Shown: positions 7,381 through 13,737 of the stretch, one piece after another | How the letters are laid out: every line of letters begins with the position of its first letter | How positions within the stretch are numbered: the first letter of the stretch is position 1 | IMG/VR virus record: IMGVR_UViG_3300042511_000143 | Coordinates: 1-20,703 of that record | Strand: one strand, 5' to 3' | DNA length: 20,703 nt | Source of the DNA: a virus | Position numbers and translations under genes: made by a program | The notes under the pieces: model-generated | Told to the model about the DNA's origin: nothing | The model's input: the letters and a program-made list of their open reading frames with translations, nothing else | Database searches by the model: none

Positions 7381-8199
7381 CTACTGTATTTTCTTAGATC
7401 GGTTTAGAGAATGACGCAGAGCGACGTGCGAGCCTTCTGGCCAGCCTTTCTTACTTCTAAACGTAATTAGATCGGGATACGTGTTTACTAAGTACGCAGC
7501 TTCGCGCAATTTTTGTTCCATACGTTCGTTCAGCCCGCCGAAACCGCCAGCGGTATAGCGTCTAGCGTCGGGCAAAATCCATCTATCTACTAGAACTACA
7601 CCGAACTCCTTTATGTTCTTAGCTGTCCAGCAGAGATCGTCGATAAGTTGTGCCTCGCTATCAAAGCGTAAGTGTGTTTTCTTCACTAACCAAGCGCGCC
7701 CGTCCGCCAGAATGTTTATTCCCCAGTGCTTTTTACGGAACATTGGATTCTCGAAACCTGCCCAACCAAGTAACGCGCAACCCATTTCTTCTAGCTTAGG
7801 TATGGTTTCTTCGGCTCTCCTTAGTAGTTCTGCCGTGCTAATTGGCTTTTTGAACTTCTTGCGGTAGATGTTTTGATTCTCGAAAGTGATTGGAAGCTCA
7901 TCTGATTCTTGGGTATCGTAATCGTCTAGCTCGTAGCATTGAAGCAAATCGTCCACTAGGAACAGCGCCCATTCTCCGTCTTCCATTAGATCTAGGGCAA
8001 AGTTTCGATTGTTGGCTAATCCCTTTGGCTCTCCTGTGACTAACAAGCGTTCTGGGACTACGCGACTACCTTCGACGAACTTTTCGGCATCGCTAGGCAG
8101 GTGGCAAAGGACTGTATGTTCCACTCCGTCAGCTTCTAACATCATAGAAGTTGTCATTGTGTCATAGCGGTTATACGCGAATACGAAAACTTTAGTCAT
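7381..8199 (-). CDS. TET-associated-type glycosyltransferase (TAGT/GREB1-like)
   Basis: 272 residues with a GT-A-like layout: a beta strand MTKVFVFAYNR at the N-terminus, G-LANNRNFAL at 60-69, a VDD motif at 82-84 (ALFLVDDLLQ) that could bind metal and nucleotide-sugar, GWAGFENPMFRKKHWG at 145-160, DDLCWTAKNIKEFG at 187-200, and a Gly-rich GGFGG at 218-222. These features, and direct adjacency to a TET/JBP dioxygenase, match the TET-associated glycosyltransferases described in phages by Iyer and colleagues. The expected role is to add a sugar to 5-hydroxymethylcytosine in phage DNA, inferred from family and context. The start has GGGAG 6-8 nt upstream. A different GT-A sugar transferase remains possible. 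Confidence 0.75.
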   Translation of the reverse strand: MTKVFVFAYNRYDTMTTSMMLEADGVEHTVLCHLPSDAEKFVEGSRVVPERLLVTGEPKGLANNRNFALDLMEDGEWALFLVDDLLQCYELDDYDTQESDELPITFENQNIYRKKFKKPISTAELLRRAEETIPKLEEMGCALLGWAGFENPMFRKKHWGINILADGRAWLVKKTHLRFDSEAQLIDDLCWTAKNIKEFGVVLVDRWILPDARRYTAGGFGGLNERMEQKLREAAYLVNTYPDLITFRSKKGWPEGSHVALRHSLNRSKKIQ

Positions 8200-8240
8200 T
8201 TGATACTCCCTCTTTTTGACTACTCTCTTTAGCCTTGTTG

Positions 8241-9131
8241 CTAGTCGTTGATAATCCTTGTATCTCCGTTAGATCTGCCGTTCGGTATTTTCGCCATAGC
8301 GCCTTCGATAGAAGTATCGGTCATACCGTATTCACGTTCTTGTCTGCGAGCGCGAGCTTCTCCGACCTCTACTGCGTAAGTGTGGCAATCTTTCATTCCG
8401 CGCTTCGCGTAGAAAACGATTGAGTAGCGGTAGCCGTCTTTAGCTCTTGGTGACATTGGTGTTACACCGTGAACGTGAGCGTGTCCGTTGAACCACAGGG
8501 CCCAGCCGTCGCGACAGTTAATAGTGATGTCCCACTCTGGCATATGTAGATTACCGCCGTCCATACCGCGTCTTACGACAGGCATAGCTGACCAAGTATC
8601 GAAGTTAGATCCGTCGCGGTGATAAGGCAGCGCCGAGGCTTGGTTGATAACTCCAGAAGTCCAAAGCGCGTCTTCGGTCATACGCCATTCTGGAAGGACT
8701 TGTTCTAGTTGCTTCATATCGTTTTCAAAAACTTCTGGCAACTGCTCACGTAGATAACCGCCGAGGACTTCGGCAGTTTCATTTAGGGTAATTTGTGCTT
8801 CTGGTGATTCCCAAGCCAGAGAGGTTGGTGTACACGCTTCACGCTGAAGAACTGCGGATCTAGTCGTAAACCCAAACGTGCGCGATGCGTTTCTTGTCCC
8901 GCTGGCGCGTAGGGTCGTTGAGTAGTTAGTGTCTAGGACTGCTTTACGTAGCGGAGTGATTGGTGCGGGGTATGGTGCGTAAACAAGTATGGCTTCTCCT
9001 GTGTCCGCGTCCCGATAGATCCCAGCCTCATTTACGTTTGGCTCTTTTCCTTCGACAGTTACGCCGACTACTTCGTCAGCCTGTTCTTTGTTTAGGACAC
9101 GTTGGATTGTGTATTCAGCCAGTTTAGCCAT
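8241..9131 (-). CDS. TET/JBP-family 2-oxoglutarate/Fe(II) dioxygenase
   Basis: 296 residues. The metal triad is readable: His171 and Asp173 in LPYHRDGSNF, and the distal His, most likely His221 in HVHGVTPM, with Arg235 in GYRYSIVFYA as the 2-oxoglutarate-binding Arg. GGNLHMPEWDITINCRDGWA between them is the usual 'GG-x-L-x-x-P' strand and 'x-x-DG' turn of TET/JBP enzymes. These oxidise the 5-methyl group of cytosine (or thymine) in DNA, giving 5-hydroxymethyl bases. The next gene encodes the matching glycosyltransferase, so the product is probably glucosylated or similar 5hmC protecting the genome. No C5-methyltransferase is in the window. The start overlaps the ParB-like gene by 8 bp. Confidence 0.85.
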   Translation of the reverse strand: MAKLAEYTIQRVLNKEQADEVVGVTVEGKEPNVNEAGIYRDADTGEAILVYAPYPAPITPLRKAVLDTNYSTTLRASGTRNASRTFGFTTRSAVLQREACTPTSLAWESPEAQITLNETAEVLGGYLREQLPEVFENDMKQLEQVLPEWRMTEDALWTSGVINQASALPYHRDGSNFDTWSAMPVVRRGMDGGNLHMPEWDITINCRDGWALWFNGHAHVHGVTPMSPRAKDGYRYSIVFYAKRGMKDCHTYAVEVGEARARRQEREYGMTDTSIEGAMAKIPNGRSNGDTRIIND

Positions 9132-9822
9132 TCTTCAATTTCTCCTGTAATAGTGCCTGAACAGTTTCCGCGTTGTCTTTAGTGCCGAGCTGTTGCCCAA
9201 TAAGTTTCAGGTCTTCTATCATTTTACCGTACTCATCGTTCGGGTAATAAAGAATAATTGCGCGGACTGCTCTATTCGCATATCTCTCTAGGAACTCTGC
9301 GTATGTTGCGTCTTTCTTCACTTTAGTTTCGGAGTCTACGGAAGAAGTCCCGCCGTCGGCATCGCGTAGACCGCCGTCCATTATCGCAACTGCTGGCATT
9401 GACATTTGGGACTCGTCAAGTAGCGCGCGGAAGTCTTCTATGTCGGACTCCTTGAAACCGATCGCGCCAACGTCTTCTAGGGAGATGTTATCTAAAGCAA
9501 AGACAAGTTCTTCTACGTCCCATTCGCCAAGCTGACCAATACGGTTATCAGCAACACCATAAGCCATAGCAGTTTCTTTGTCATCATCTACGAATACGAC
9601 AGCCATTTCTGACCAGCCTAATTCTTTGGCGGCTAGATACTGGTGATTACCAGCGATGATCTCGCCTGTGGCACGATCGGCAACGATTGGTTTGCGCTGA
9701 CCGAAGCGCTCGTAGCTTTTCTTGATCGAATCCACATCGCCTTTGCGTGGATTATGCTTTGCTGGCTTCAATTTGCTAATCGGTTGGATTAGAGGCTCTA
9801 GGTCTTTTGCGATTTGGGACAT
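9124..9822 (-). CDS. ParB-like (ParB/Srx fold) protein of the modification cassette
   Basis: 232 residues. The first ~105 form a ParB N-terminal-type domain: LKPAKHNPRKGD, SIKKSYERFGQRKPIVADR, then the GNHQYLAAKELGW box (58-70) that corresponds to the nucleotide-binding 'G-x-x-R' motif, and YGVADNRIGQLGEWD (88-102). The last motif is common in ParB domains fused to DNA methyltransferases, but here the C-terminal half (KDATYAEFLERYANRAV...) carries no methyltransferase motif. It is the first gene of the ParB-TET-glycosyltransferase-terminase run, with a strong AAGGAG. It may bind DNA and guide or regulate modification; partitioning is unlikely without a ParA. Confidence 0.8.
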   Translation of the reverse strand: MSQIAKDLEPLIQPISKLKPAKHNPRKGDVDSIKKSYERFGQRKPIVADRATGEIIAGNHQYLAAKELGWSEMAVVFVDDDKETAMAYGVADNRIGQLGEWDVEELVFALDNISLEDVGAIGFKESDIEDFRALLDESQMSMPAVAIMDGGLRDADGGTSSVDSETKVKKDATYAEFLERYANRAVRAIILYYPNDEYGKMIEDLKLIGQQLGTKDNAETVQALLQEKLKNG

Positions 9823-9986
9823 TGGTTCTCCTTTGGTTTGTTAGTTCGAGGATACACTAACGACCAAAAAAACTCCTTAATTTCGCGGGAATACGTGTCT
9901 GGCTAAATCATTGGGGGGTTTTGTATGGAAAAAATTAGACAATTTAACCCACCCCCACATACACCGTAGGGGAGTAGCGAGCATAA
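9823..9986 (-). promoter_or_regulatory. 164-bp intergenic region before the ParB-TET unit; possible cos/packaging site
   Basis: The largest gap in the head-side half. Next to the ParB start is a leader hairpin (GTTAG/CTAAC, 9840-9861, loop 12) just upstream of AAGGAG. Further out are a GGGGGG run (9913-9918) and a CCCACCCCC run (9948-9956) that could partly pair across ~30 bp. The region lies directly after an HNH gene and a short way upstream of terminase; HNH proteins beside terminase often take part in cos cleavage. A cos site here is a positional inference, not something I can read from the bases. No clear -10/-35 pair was found. Confidence 0.35.
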
Positions 9987-10349
9987 TTACGCTGTGGTTG
10001 GCTTATCTGGTGGAGCTAGAGGCTTATCACCCCGTCTAGAGTTACAAGACCTATGTGCGGGTAATAAAGCACTTGTTGGATCACCAGCTATTAGGTGGTC
10101 AGCAGTCCATGGATCGTTGTATCTTGGTCCATCTAGGCATAGGTGGCAATATTGCGCGTTCTGCCTCACCTGTCTTGCCCTCTTGGAGTAGTCACCCGTA
10201 TAGTGCGGTCGATAAGGTTTGTTGGGTCGCAGTCTGTTGGGTCGGAGTGCTTCTCTGACCCTCTCTCGCTCTAGTCGGTGGGTCTCACATCTTGTTCCGC
10301 CAAGTGTCAGACGCCCACACTCTATACAGGGTTTAGGGAAGCCAGCCAT
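9987..10349 (-). CDS. HNH endonuclease, likely packaging-associated
   Basis: 120 residues. An N-terminal Cys/His cluster (CIEC at 8-11, CETH at 21-24) precedes a basic Arg-Pro-rich linker, then a classical HNH core: CHLC at 68-71, ADHLIAG with Asp84-His85, LLPAHRSCNSRRGDK with His99, Cys102, Asn103. The ββα-metal fold nicks or cuts DNA. In HK97-like phages an HNH protein encoded near terminase assists cos cleavage, which fits its place upstream of the terminase block. The start follows the FmdB-type gene with a one-base overlap (TAATG). Confidence 0.88.
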   Translation of the reverse strand: MAGFPKPCIECGRLTLGGTRCETHRLERERVREALRPNRLRPNKPYRPHYTGDYSKRARQVRQNAQYCHLCLDGPRYNDPWTADHLIAGDPTSALLPAHRSCNSRRGDKPLAPPDKPTTA

Positions 10350-10525
10350 TACTTATCCGTAGAGTAGAAGCCTTTGCCTTTGAACTGGACTGCTGGTGTT
10401 GAGTAGTCCCTTACCAGTTCAGTAGCATCGTTCACGCAAATTGGTTTTCTTTCTTTTTCTTGGAGCGTACGGATAACAACCATACGCATAGAACACTTGG
10501 GGCATCGGTAGTCATACGTGGGCAT
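10349..10525 (-). CDS. FmdB-type zinc ribbon protein, 58 aa
   Basis: From ATG 10525 the protein begins MPTYDYRCPKCSMRMVVIRT and ends PAVQFKGKGFYSTDK, the unmistakable start and end of FmdB-type zinc ribbons. The first knuckle is CPKC; the second is reduced to a single Cys (KPICVNDATELVRD), so metal binding may be incomplete. The frame extends back to an ATG at 10600, two bases after the metallophosphoesterase stop, but the family always starts at MPTY, so I prefer the shorter form; the 25-residue extension could still be made by coupling. Function of phage members is unknown. Confidence 0.8.
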   Translation of the reverse strand: MPTYDYRCPKCSMRMVVIRTLQEKERKPICVNDATELVRDYSTPAVQFKGKGFYSTDK

Positions 10526-10602
10526 TTGTTTTCTCTTGTCTATTCTGGCTAATGCGTCTAGAAAGCCTTGGGTGTGGAGATCTATGAAGTCCTTGTCCAT
10601 TA

Positions 10603-11724
10603 CTAAAGTTTATAGACTGTGCCGGTAAAAGGTTTGTCTGGGTGTAGTAGGTATACCGCCAGCCCTGCGTCGCTATCATCGCCCGATCGCTGGCGATACC
10701 AGTCCGAGCCATTGTCTAGGGTTGGAGCTTGTACCCACCAACGCGAGCGCCCGTTCTTTCTACCCGTTTCAGTTATGCGTAAGTGGTGGTAGTGTCCGCT
10801 GTTTAGGATCGTTGCGTCTGCTACTGCCTGATTACCGTGTGACTGACCGCGCCACCAGTTGATAACTTGTTCGGGTCTGTTGGCTTGGTGTCCGTGAACT
10901 AAGCCGACTACCTCATCGTAGATCGGTATAGCTAAACTCTCGTCGTAAGGTTGAGGCTCAAAGAACTTGATTGGCTGTTCTGTTTCTTGCGCTAACCGCG
11001 CGAGCTGGCGCTGTATGTGGATACCCCAGTCATCGGTAGGGTTGCCGAGCTTATCTTTACCCCTACGCCATTGGCAATGGTTAGAGCCGACTGCTGCTGC
11101 TGTTACGTTGCCTGTGTGTTTAGTCAGTAGCTTTAGGGTTTCCCATTGGAAGGTAGCCTCTAGGTCTATCTGCTCCATTAAAGATAGATCGTTGGTGAAA
11201 CTCTGTCCGCCTGTGTTCTCGAAGCCTTCGATAGAGTCCCCTACATTTAGGAATAGTGCGTGTTCTGGTTTGTGTTGGATTAGGAACTGTTCTAACGCAG
11301 CTTGCTTCTCGGTGATACGTTCAATTAGATCCGTCGTGTTACCGCGTGAGCCTGTCTTGCCTGTCTGGGTATCTGACCATAGAACGACGATCGTGGATTT
11401 GTTTGTTTTCTTTTCAGTTGCCTTATACTTCTTGGCGCGTGACCATAGTAGATCTAGGCTGTCCCCTTTGTTTATTAGGCGAAAGTGAAAGCGGTATGAC
11501 GTTAGCCATTCGCCGTCGTATCTTTGCCAACGACTGGTGCGTGGGTTGCCGATAACTTCGTAAAGATCGGGGTCGTATCCTGCCTCTACTAGAAAATCTT
11601 TGAAGTCTACGCCAGTTGGTAATCCCTTAGTGGTGGCGATGCCTTCTGTTCCGTCAAACTCAACCGCTGGCGATCCGAAAGGTGTTGGCTCTGGCTTTGG
11701 TGCTGGGGTCAAGTTATCTAACAT
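10603..11724 (-). CDS. Calcineurin-like metallophosphoesterase
   Basis: 373 residues. Metal-ligand motifs appear in order: SDTQ at 117-120 (a D-x-H position with Gln), GDSIEG at 162-167, GSNH at 213-216, HGH at 277-279 and GHYHH at 310-314. This is a complete dinuclear phosphoesterase active site except for the Gln substitution, similar to the Mre11-like enzymes often found in actinophages and marine phages. The N-terminal ~110 residues form a separate alpha/beta region (FKDFLVEAGYDPDLYEVIG). Substrate unknown; DNA-end processing is a guess from the Mre11 resemblance. The ATG overlaps the stop of the upstream HTH gene. Confidence 0.88.
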   Translation of the reverse strand: MLDNLTPAPKPEPTPFGSPAVEFDGTEGIATTKGLPTGVDFKDFLVEAGYDPDLYEVIGNPRTSRWQRYDGEWLTSYRFHFRLINKGDSLDLLWSRAKKYKATEKKTNKSTIVVLWSDTQTGKTGSRGNTTDLIERITEKQAALEQFLIQHKPEHALFLNVGDSIEGFENTGGQSFTNDLSLMEQIDLEATFQWETLKLLTKHTGNVTAAAVGSNHCQWRRGKDKLGNPTDDWGIHIQRQLARLAQETEQPIKFFEPQPYDESLAIPIYDEVVGLVHGHQANRPEQVINWWRGQSHGNQAVADATILNSGHYHHLRITETGRKNGRSRWWVQAPTLDNGSDWYRQRSGDDSDAGLAVYLLHPDKPFTGTVYKL

Positions 11725-11954
11725 TACTTACCTAACTGTTTACAGGAACATTGTTGGATTTGATGTTTCTTGATAGACCTGTCACTTATGGATAAGCCAC
11801 GCTGGGATAAGGCTATTGACAAGCTGTGTGGAGTCCACGCGGGGTTGGCTATTGCGGAGTCTAGGATCTTTGCGTCTTTAGGGTCTAACCCTTCTAGCGT
11901 TGTTCTTACGCGACAGGGCAGTACCTTTACGGGTGGCTCAAGATTTTCTAGCAT
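11724..11954 (-). CDS. Small HTH protein, 76 aa
   Basis: Residues ~22-65 read as a three-helix unit: LDPKDAKILDSAIAN, WTPHSLSIALSQRG, LSISDRSIKKHQIQQC. The pattern 'T-x-x-x-L-x-x-x-L-x-x-x-G-x-x-I-S-x-x-S-I-x-x-H' resembles a helix-turn-helix of the kind seen beside phage metallophosphoesterases. It could bind DNA as a regulator or act with its neighbour. Its start overlaps the end of the membrane protein gene by 17 bp, and its stop overlaps the next start by one base. Confidence 0.65.
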   Translation of the reverse strand: MLENLEPPVKVLPCRVRTTLEGLDPKDAKILDSAIANPAWTPHSLSIALSQRGLSISDRSIKKHQIQQCSCKQLGK

Positions 11955-12090
11955 TCTTATTCTTGTCCTTTTCTGTTATCTGTTGTGCTTGTTTTAGTAT
12001 CCACATCAACGCTATACCTATTGCGCTGAAATACAGGATAACTACGGCAACGATTATCAGTAGAATGCCGAGTATTGTTTCTATGTTCAT
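11938..12090 (-). CDS. Single-span membrane protein, 50 aa
   Basis: From ATG 12090: MNIETILGILLIIVAVVILY... continuing with about 13 more hydrophobic residues, then a Lys/Asn/Gln-rich tail (QQITEKDKNKNARKS). One long or two tight spans, short N-terminus outside and basic tail probably in the cytoplasm. AGAGAGGG 6-8 nt upstream and the start only 2 bp after the upstream stop choose this ATG over the one at 12174, whose extension would run through the neighbouring gene. Unknown function; size and shape would suit a small holin or antiholin. Confidence 0.65.
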   Translation of the reverse strand: MNIETILGILLIIVAVVILYFSAIGIALMWILKQAQQITEKDKNKNARKS

Positions 12091-12092
12091 AA

Positions 12093-12407
12093 CTAGCCCT
12101 CTCTTAGCGCGAACTGGTAACCAGCCACGTTCATCTTCAACTTGAACCTTAGCGAAATAATCTTTACCCCGCAAGACTCAACAAGGGTGTTTATGGAGTC
12201 TAACCACAGGCGATTACCGGTAAATGCGTTAGTGCCATAAGGGACTTGAACCTCAATGTGCCAATGCCCTTCTAATTTGCTTTCGGTTATCAGCATTTCT
12301 TTCACGTCATATGCGGTCAAAATCGTGTCAAACTTTTCATCTTGCGTCTTAGCGTCTTGGTAGCCTTTGTTGTAATAATCTAGGCAATTCCCGCATCGTT
12401 CTATCAA
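12093..12407 (-). CDS. Unknown protein with N-terminal CxxC, 104 aa
   Basis: Starts MIERCGNCLDYYNKGYQDAK: a single CxxC followed by the KGYQDA helix motif that recurs in the neighbouring small genes. The rest (HWHIEVQVPYGTNAFTG..., VKIISLRFKL) looks like a small alternating beta domain. Its start overlaps the upstream gene by 4 bp. I do not recognise a family. Confidence 0.65.
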   Translation of the reverse strand: MIERCGNCLDYYNKGYQDAKTQDEKFDTILTAYDVKEMLITESKLEGHWHIEVQVPYGTNAFTGNRLWLDSINTLVESCGVKIISLRFKLKMNVAGYQFALREG

Positions 12408-12553
12408 CTGTCACCCTTCTGTTGCTTACGTACCATATCCCCCAGCGTAACGCGTTCTTCGTCTACTTCGACGGAACACTCATCGCAAATAGATATGGAA
12501 ATACCCTTAATAGCGCCCATACGGAACTTTTCACAGACTGGGCAGAGCTTCAC
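12404..12553 (-). CDS. Mini zinc ribbon protein, 49 aa (GTG start)
   Basis: CPVC (about residues 4-7) and CDEC (about 23-26) form a two-knuckle zinc ribbon, followed by an acidic-to-basic tail (DEERVTLGDMVRKQQKGDS). The start is a GTG at 12553 that overlaps the TGA of the upstream gene (GTGA), with AGAAGAG just before it; an ATG at 12589 would overlap far into the neighbour and lacks an RBS. One of four such mini zinc ribbons within 1 kb. Confidence 0.6.
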   Translation of the reverse strand: MKLCPVCEKFRMGAIKGISISICDECSVEVDEERVTLGDMVRKQQKGDS

Positions 12554-12756
12554 GACTCTTCTACAATCTGAACTGCCCGTTCCACCCAAAGCGTGTCGGC
12601 GTTAGTAATAATTACCGCGTCATTTAGTAGGTTACGGATAATCATTTGCCTTAGGTAATCGGTGCTTTCACGCGATCCCACTTCGTAACCCTTGGCGTAT
12701 CCCCGCGCCCAGCTCTCACGTTTCTTATTACGTATACGATCTAGCCAATTAGCCAT
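12550..12756 (-). CDS. Small basic protein with GYxxGY motif, 68 aa
   Basis: MANWLDRIRNKKRESWARGYAKGYEVGSRE... The first half is basic and helical; the motif ARGYAKGYEVG parallels KGFRAG, FGFQAG and KGYQDA in adjacent genes. The second half is a helix-strand-helix of ordinary composition. Overlaps both neighbours by a few bases. Function unknown. Confidence 0.65.
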   Translation of the reverse strand: MANWLDRIRNKKRESWARGYAKGYEVGSRESTDYLRQMIIRNLLNDAVIITNADTLWVERAVQIVEES

Positions 12757-12952
12757 TGTCGCACCACTCTCCTTTTCTAGCTTCGATTAGTTTAGTTTCC
12801 ATATCCTTCTTATCTCTGCCACGAATCTCCAAAAGTATATCCTCGACTGTGATAGATACGCCTGCTTCTTCGTGGTGGGTAATAAAGTATTCAATGAAGT
12901 TTCTTTCGTGTCTGACTCCAGCTTGAAAGCCAAAGGTGTATTCAGTCTTCAT
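12749..12952 (-). CDS. Small protein with FGFQAG motif, 67 aa
   Basis: MKTEYTFGFQAGVRHERNF... then an acidic helical middle with two His (THHEEAG) and a basic end. ATG 12952 has GAGG 7 nt upstream, inside the end of the previous mini zinc ribbon gene (11-bp overlap). No recognised family; see the shared-motif note. Confidence 0.65.
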   Translation of the reverse strand: MKTEYTFGFQAGVRHERNFIEYFITHHEEAGVSITVEDILLEIRGRDKKDMETKLIEARKGEWCDNG

Positions 12953-13064
12953 CTGCTACCTCGATTATCTTTATTTCTTTTGTGTTTAGATCCGATACGC
13001 ACTTGGGGCAGCGCTCGTATTCTTTAGGGTCAAATAGCGTGTCACACCAGAAGCACTCAGTCAT
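12942..13064 (-). CDS. Mini zinc ribbon protein, 40 aa
   Basis: Translation from ATG 13064 gives MTECFWCDTLFDPKEYERCP followed by KC and a charged tail (NTKEIKIIEVADED). Two CxxC knuckles (CFWC, CPKC) 15 residues apart form a complete minimal zinc ribbon. The start lies inside the 3' end of the upstream 36-aa gene (8-bp overlap). Too short for most gene callers, yet composition, overlaps and paired cysteines argue for a real gene. Confidence 0.65.
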   Translation of the reverse strand: MTECFWCDTLFDPKEYERCPKCVSDLNTKEIKIIEVADED

Positions 13065-13167
13065 CTTTCTGCCCGTCGTAGGTGTTGTAGTTTTCGCAGT
13101 AATCACAAGTCCAATCAGATTCAGATAGTGCGGGCATTACGCATTTATAGCAATACTGAACACTCAT
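13057..13167 (-). CDS. Mini zinc ribbon protein, 36 aa
   Basis: From ATG 13167: MSVQYCYKCVMPALSESDWT, CDYC, then NYNTYDGQKDD. CYKC and CDYC are 14-15 residues apart, making one zinc ribbon with almost nothing else. The ATG overlaps the TGA of the upstream gene (ATGA). Could bind RNA, DNA or a host protein; nothing decides. Confidence 0.65.
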   Translation of the reverse strand: MSVQYCYKCVMPALSESDWTCDYCENYNTYDGQKDD

Positions 13168-13400
13168 CTTTCTATCCCTTCTTCTAGATCTTTCTCTGAC
13201 TCAGTTATGGCGTATTCTTGTCCTGCCCGAAATCCTTTTACAAACTCTGTGTCAGCATCGCCAGTTGGCGCGCCGTCGCTTACTACAATTACCTCAGTTC
13301 TTCTCTTGGCTTCAGCCCCACAGTTGGTACAGATTAGGTCGTGTGTGTCGCTAAACCTCTGGCAATCTTCGCAAATAAACACGTATACGGTTTTATTCAT
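13164..13400 (-). CDS. Zinc ribbon plus GFxAG-motif protein, 78 aa
   Basis: MNKTVYVFICEDCQRFSDTH then CTNC: a two-knuckle zinc ribbon in the first ~30 residues, a linker (SDGAPTGDADTE) and a helical tail EFVKGFRAGQEYAITESEKD. It is the first gene after the T-run array 1, which directly abuts its start. I take ATG 13400; an in-frame GTG at 13409 would add three residues. Neither has a Shine-Dalgarno, because everything upstream is A-rich on this strand; translation may rely on the A-rich leader. It seems to combine both modules that occur separately in the following small genes. Confidence 0.7.
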   Translation of the reverse strand: MNKTVYVFICEDCQRFSDTHDLICTNCGAEAKRRTEVIVVSDGAPTGDADTEFVKGFRAGQEYAITESEKDLEEGIER

Positions 13401-13737
13401 TTTTTTCACTTTTTTGCGTTTTCAAGATTTTTCACCTTTTTCTGTTTTTTTGCTTTTTTTCTGTTTTTTTCAGATTTTGAGCATTTTTGCTTTTTTTTGC
13501 TTTTTGTTCATTTTTTGCTTTTTTTCTATTTTTTTCTGTTTTTGAGATTTTTCGATTTTTTTTCGTTTTTGCTCACTTTTCGGTTTTTTTGCTTTTTTTC
13601 CTATTTTGAGCATTTTTCAATTTTTTTTCGTTTTTGAGCATTTTTCGTTTTTTTCTGTTTTTTTGCTGTTTTGAGCGTTTTCTGTTTTTTTTGAGATTTG
13701 CTCATTTTTGCGTTTTTTTCTGTTTTTTAGGGTTTTT
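13400..13737. repeat. T-run array 1, period about 9.2 bp
   Basis: Thirty-seven runs of 3-8 T on the plus strand, separated by 2-6 nt spacers such as GC, CTG, CG, GAGCA, GAGA. Centres of successive runs go 13403, 13412, 13420, 13430, 13439, 13448, 13457, 13467 and so on to 13735: 332 bp for 36 steps, or 9.2 bp, with steps between 8 and 10.5. A is almost absent from the plus strand. TTTTGAGCATTTT occurs three times (13475, 13604, 13632). It fills the whole gap between the 56-aa gene stop (13727) and the zinc-ribbon start (13400); the last run lies within coding sequence. On the coding strand it would be an A-rich RNA leader or spacer. Function unknown. Confidence 0.9.

Noticed and set aside
9898-9940. 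Third copy of the promoter motif on the plus strand (GGCTAAATCA at 9901-9910)
   Set aside because: Only a 10-mer matches; ATAACG boxes and a TAnnnT hexamer at the right distance are absent.
10967-11488. 173-aa plus-strand frame
   Set aside because: Lies opposite the metallophosphoesterase gene, Cys/Ser-rich shadow translation without domain or RBS.
13207-13637. Two Phe-rich plus-strand frames over array 1
   Set aside because: Poly-Phe from T-runs and overlap with real minus-strand zinc-ribbon genes; no start signal.
13400-13737. CRISPR-like repeat array
   Set aside because: No identical repeats of 20-40 bp and no unique spacers of comparable size; the beat is 9 bp.
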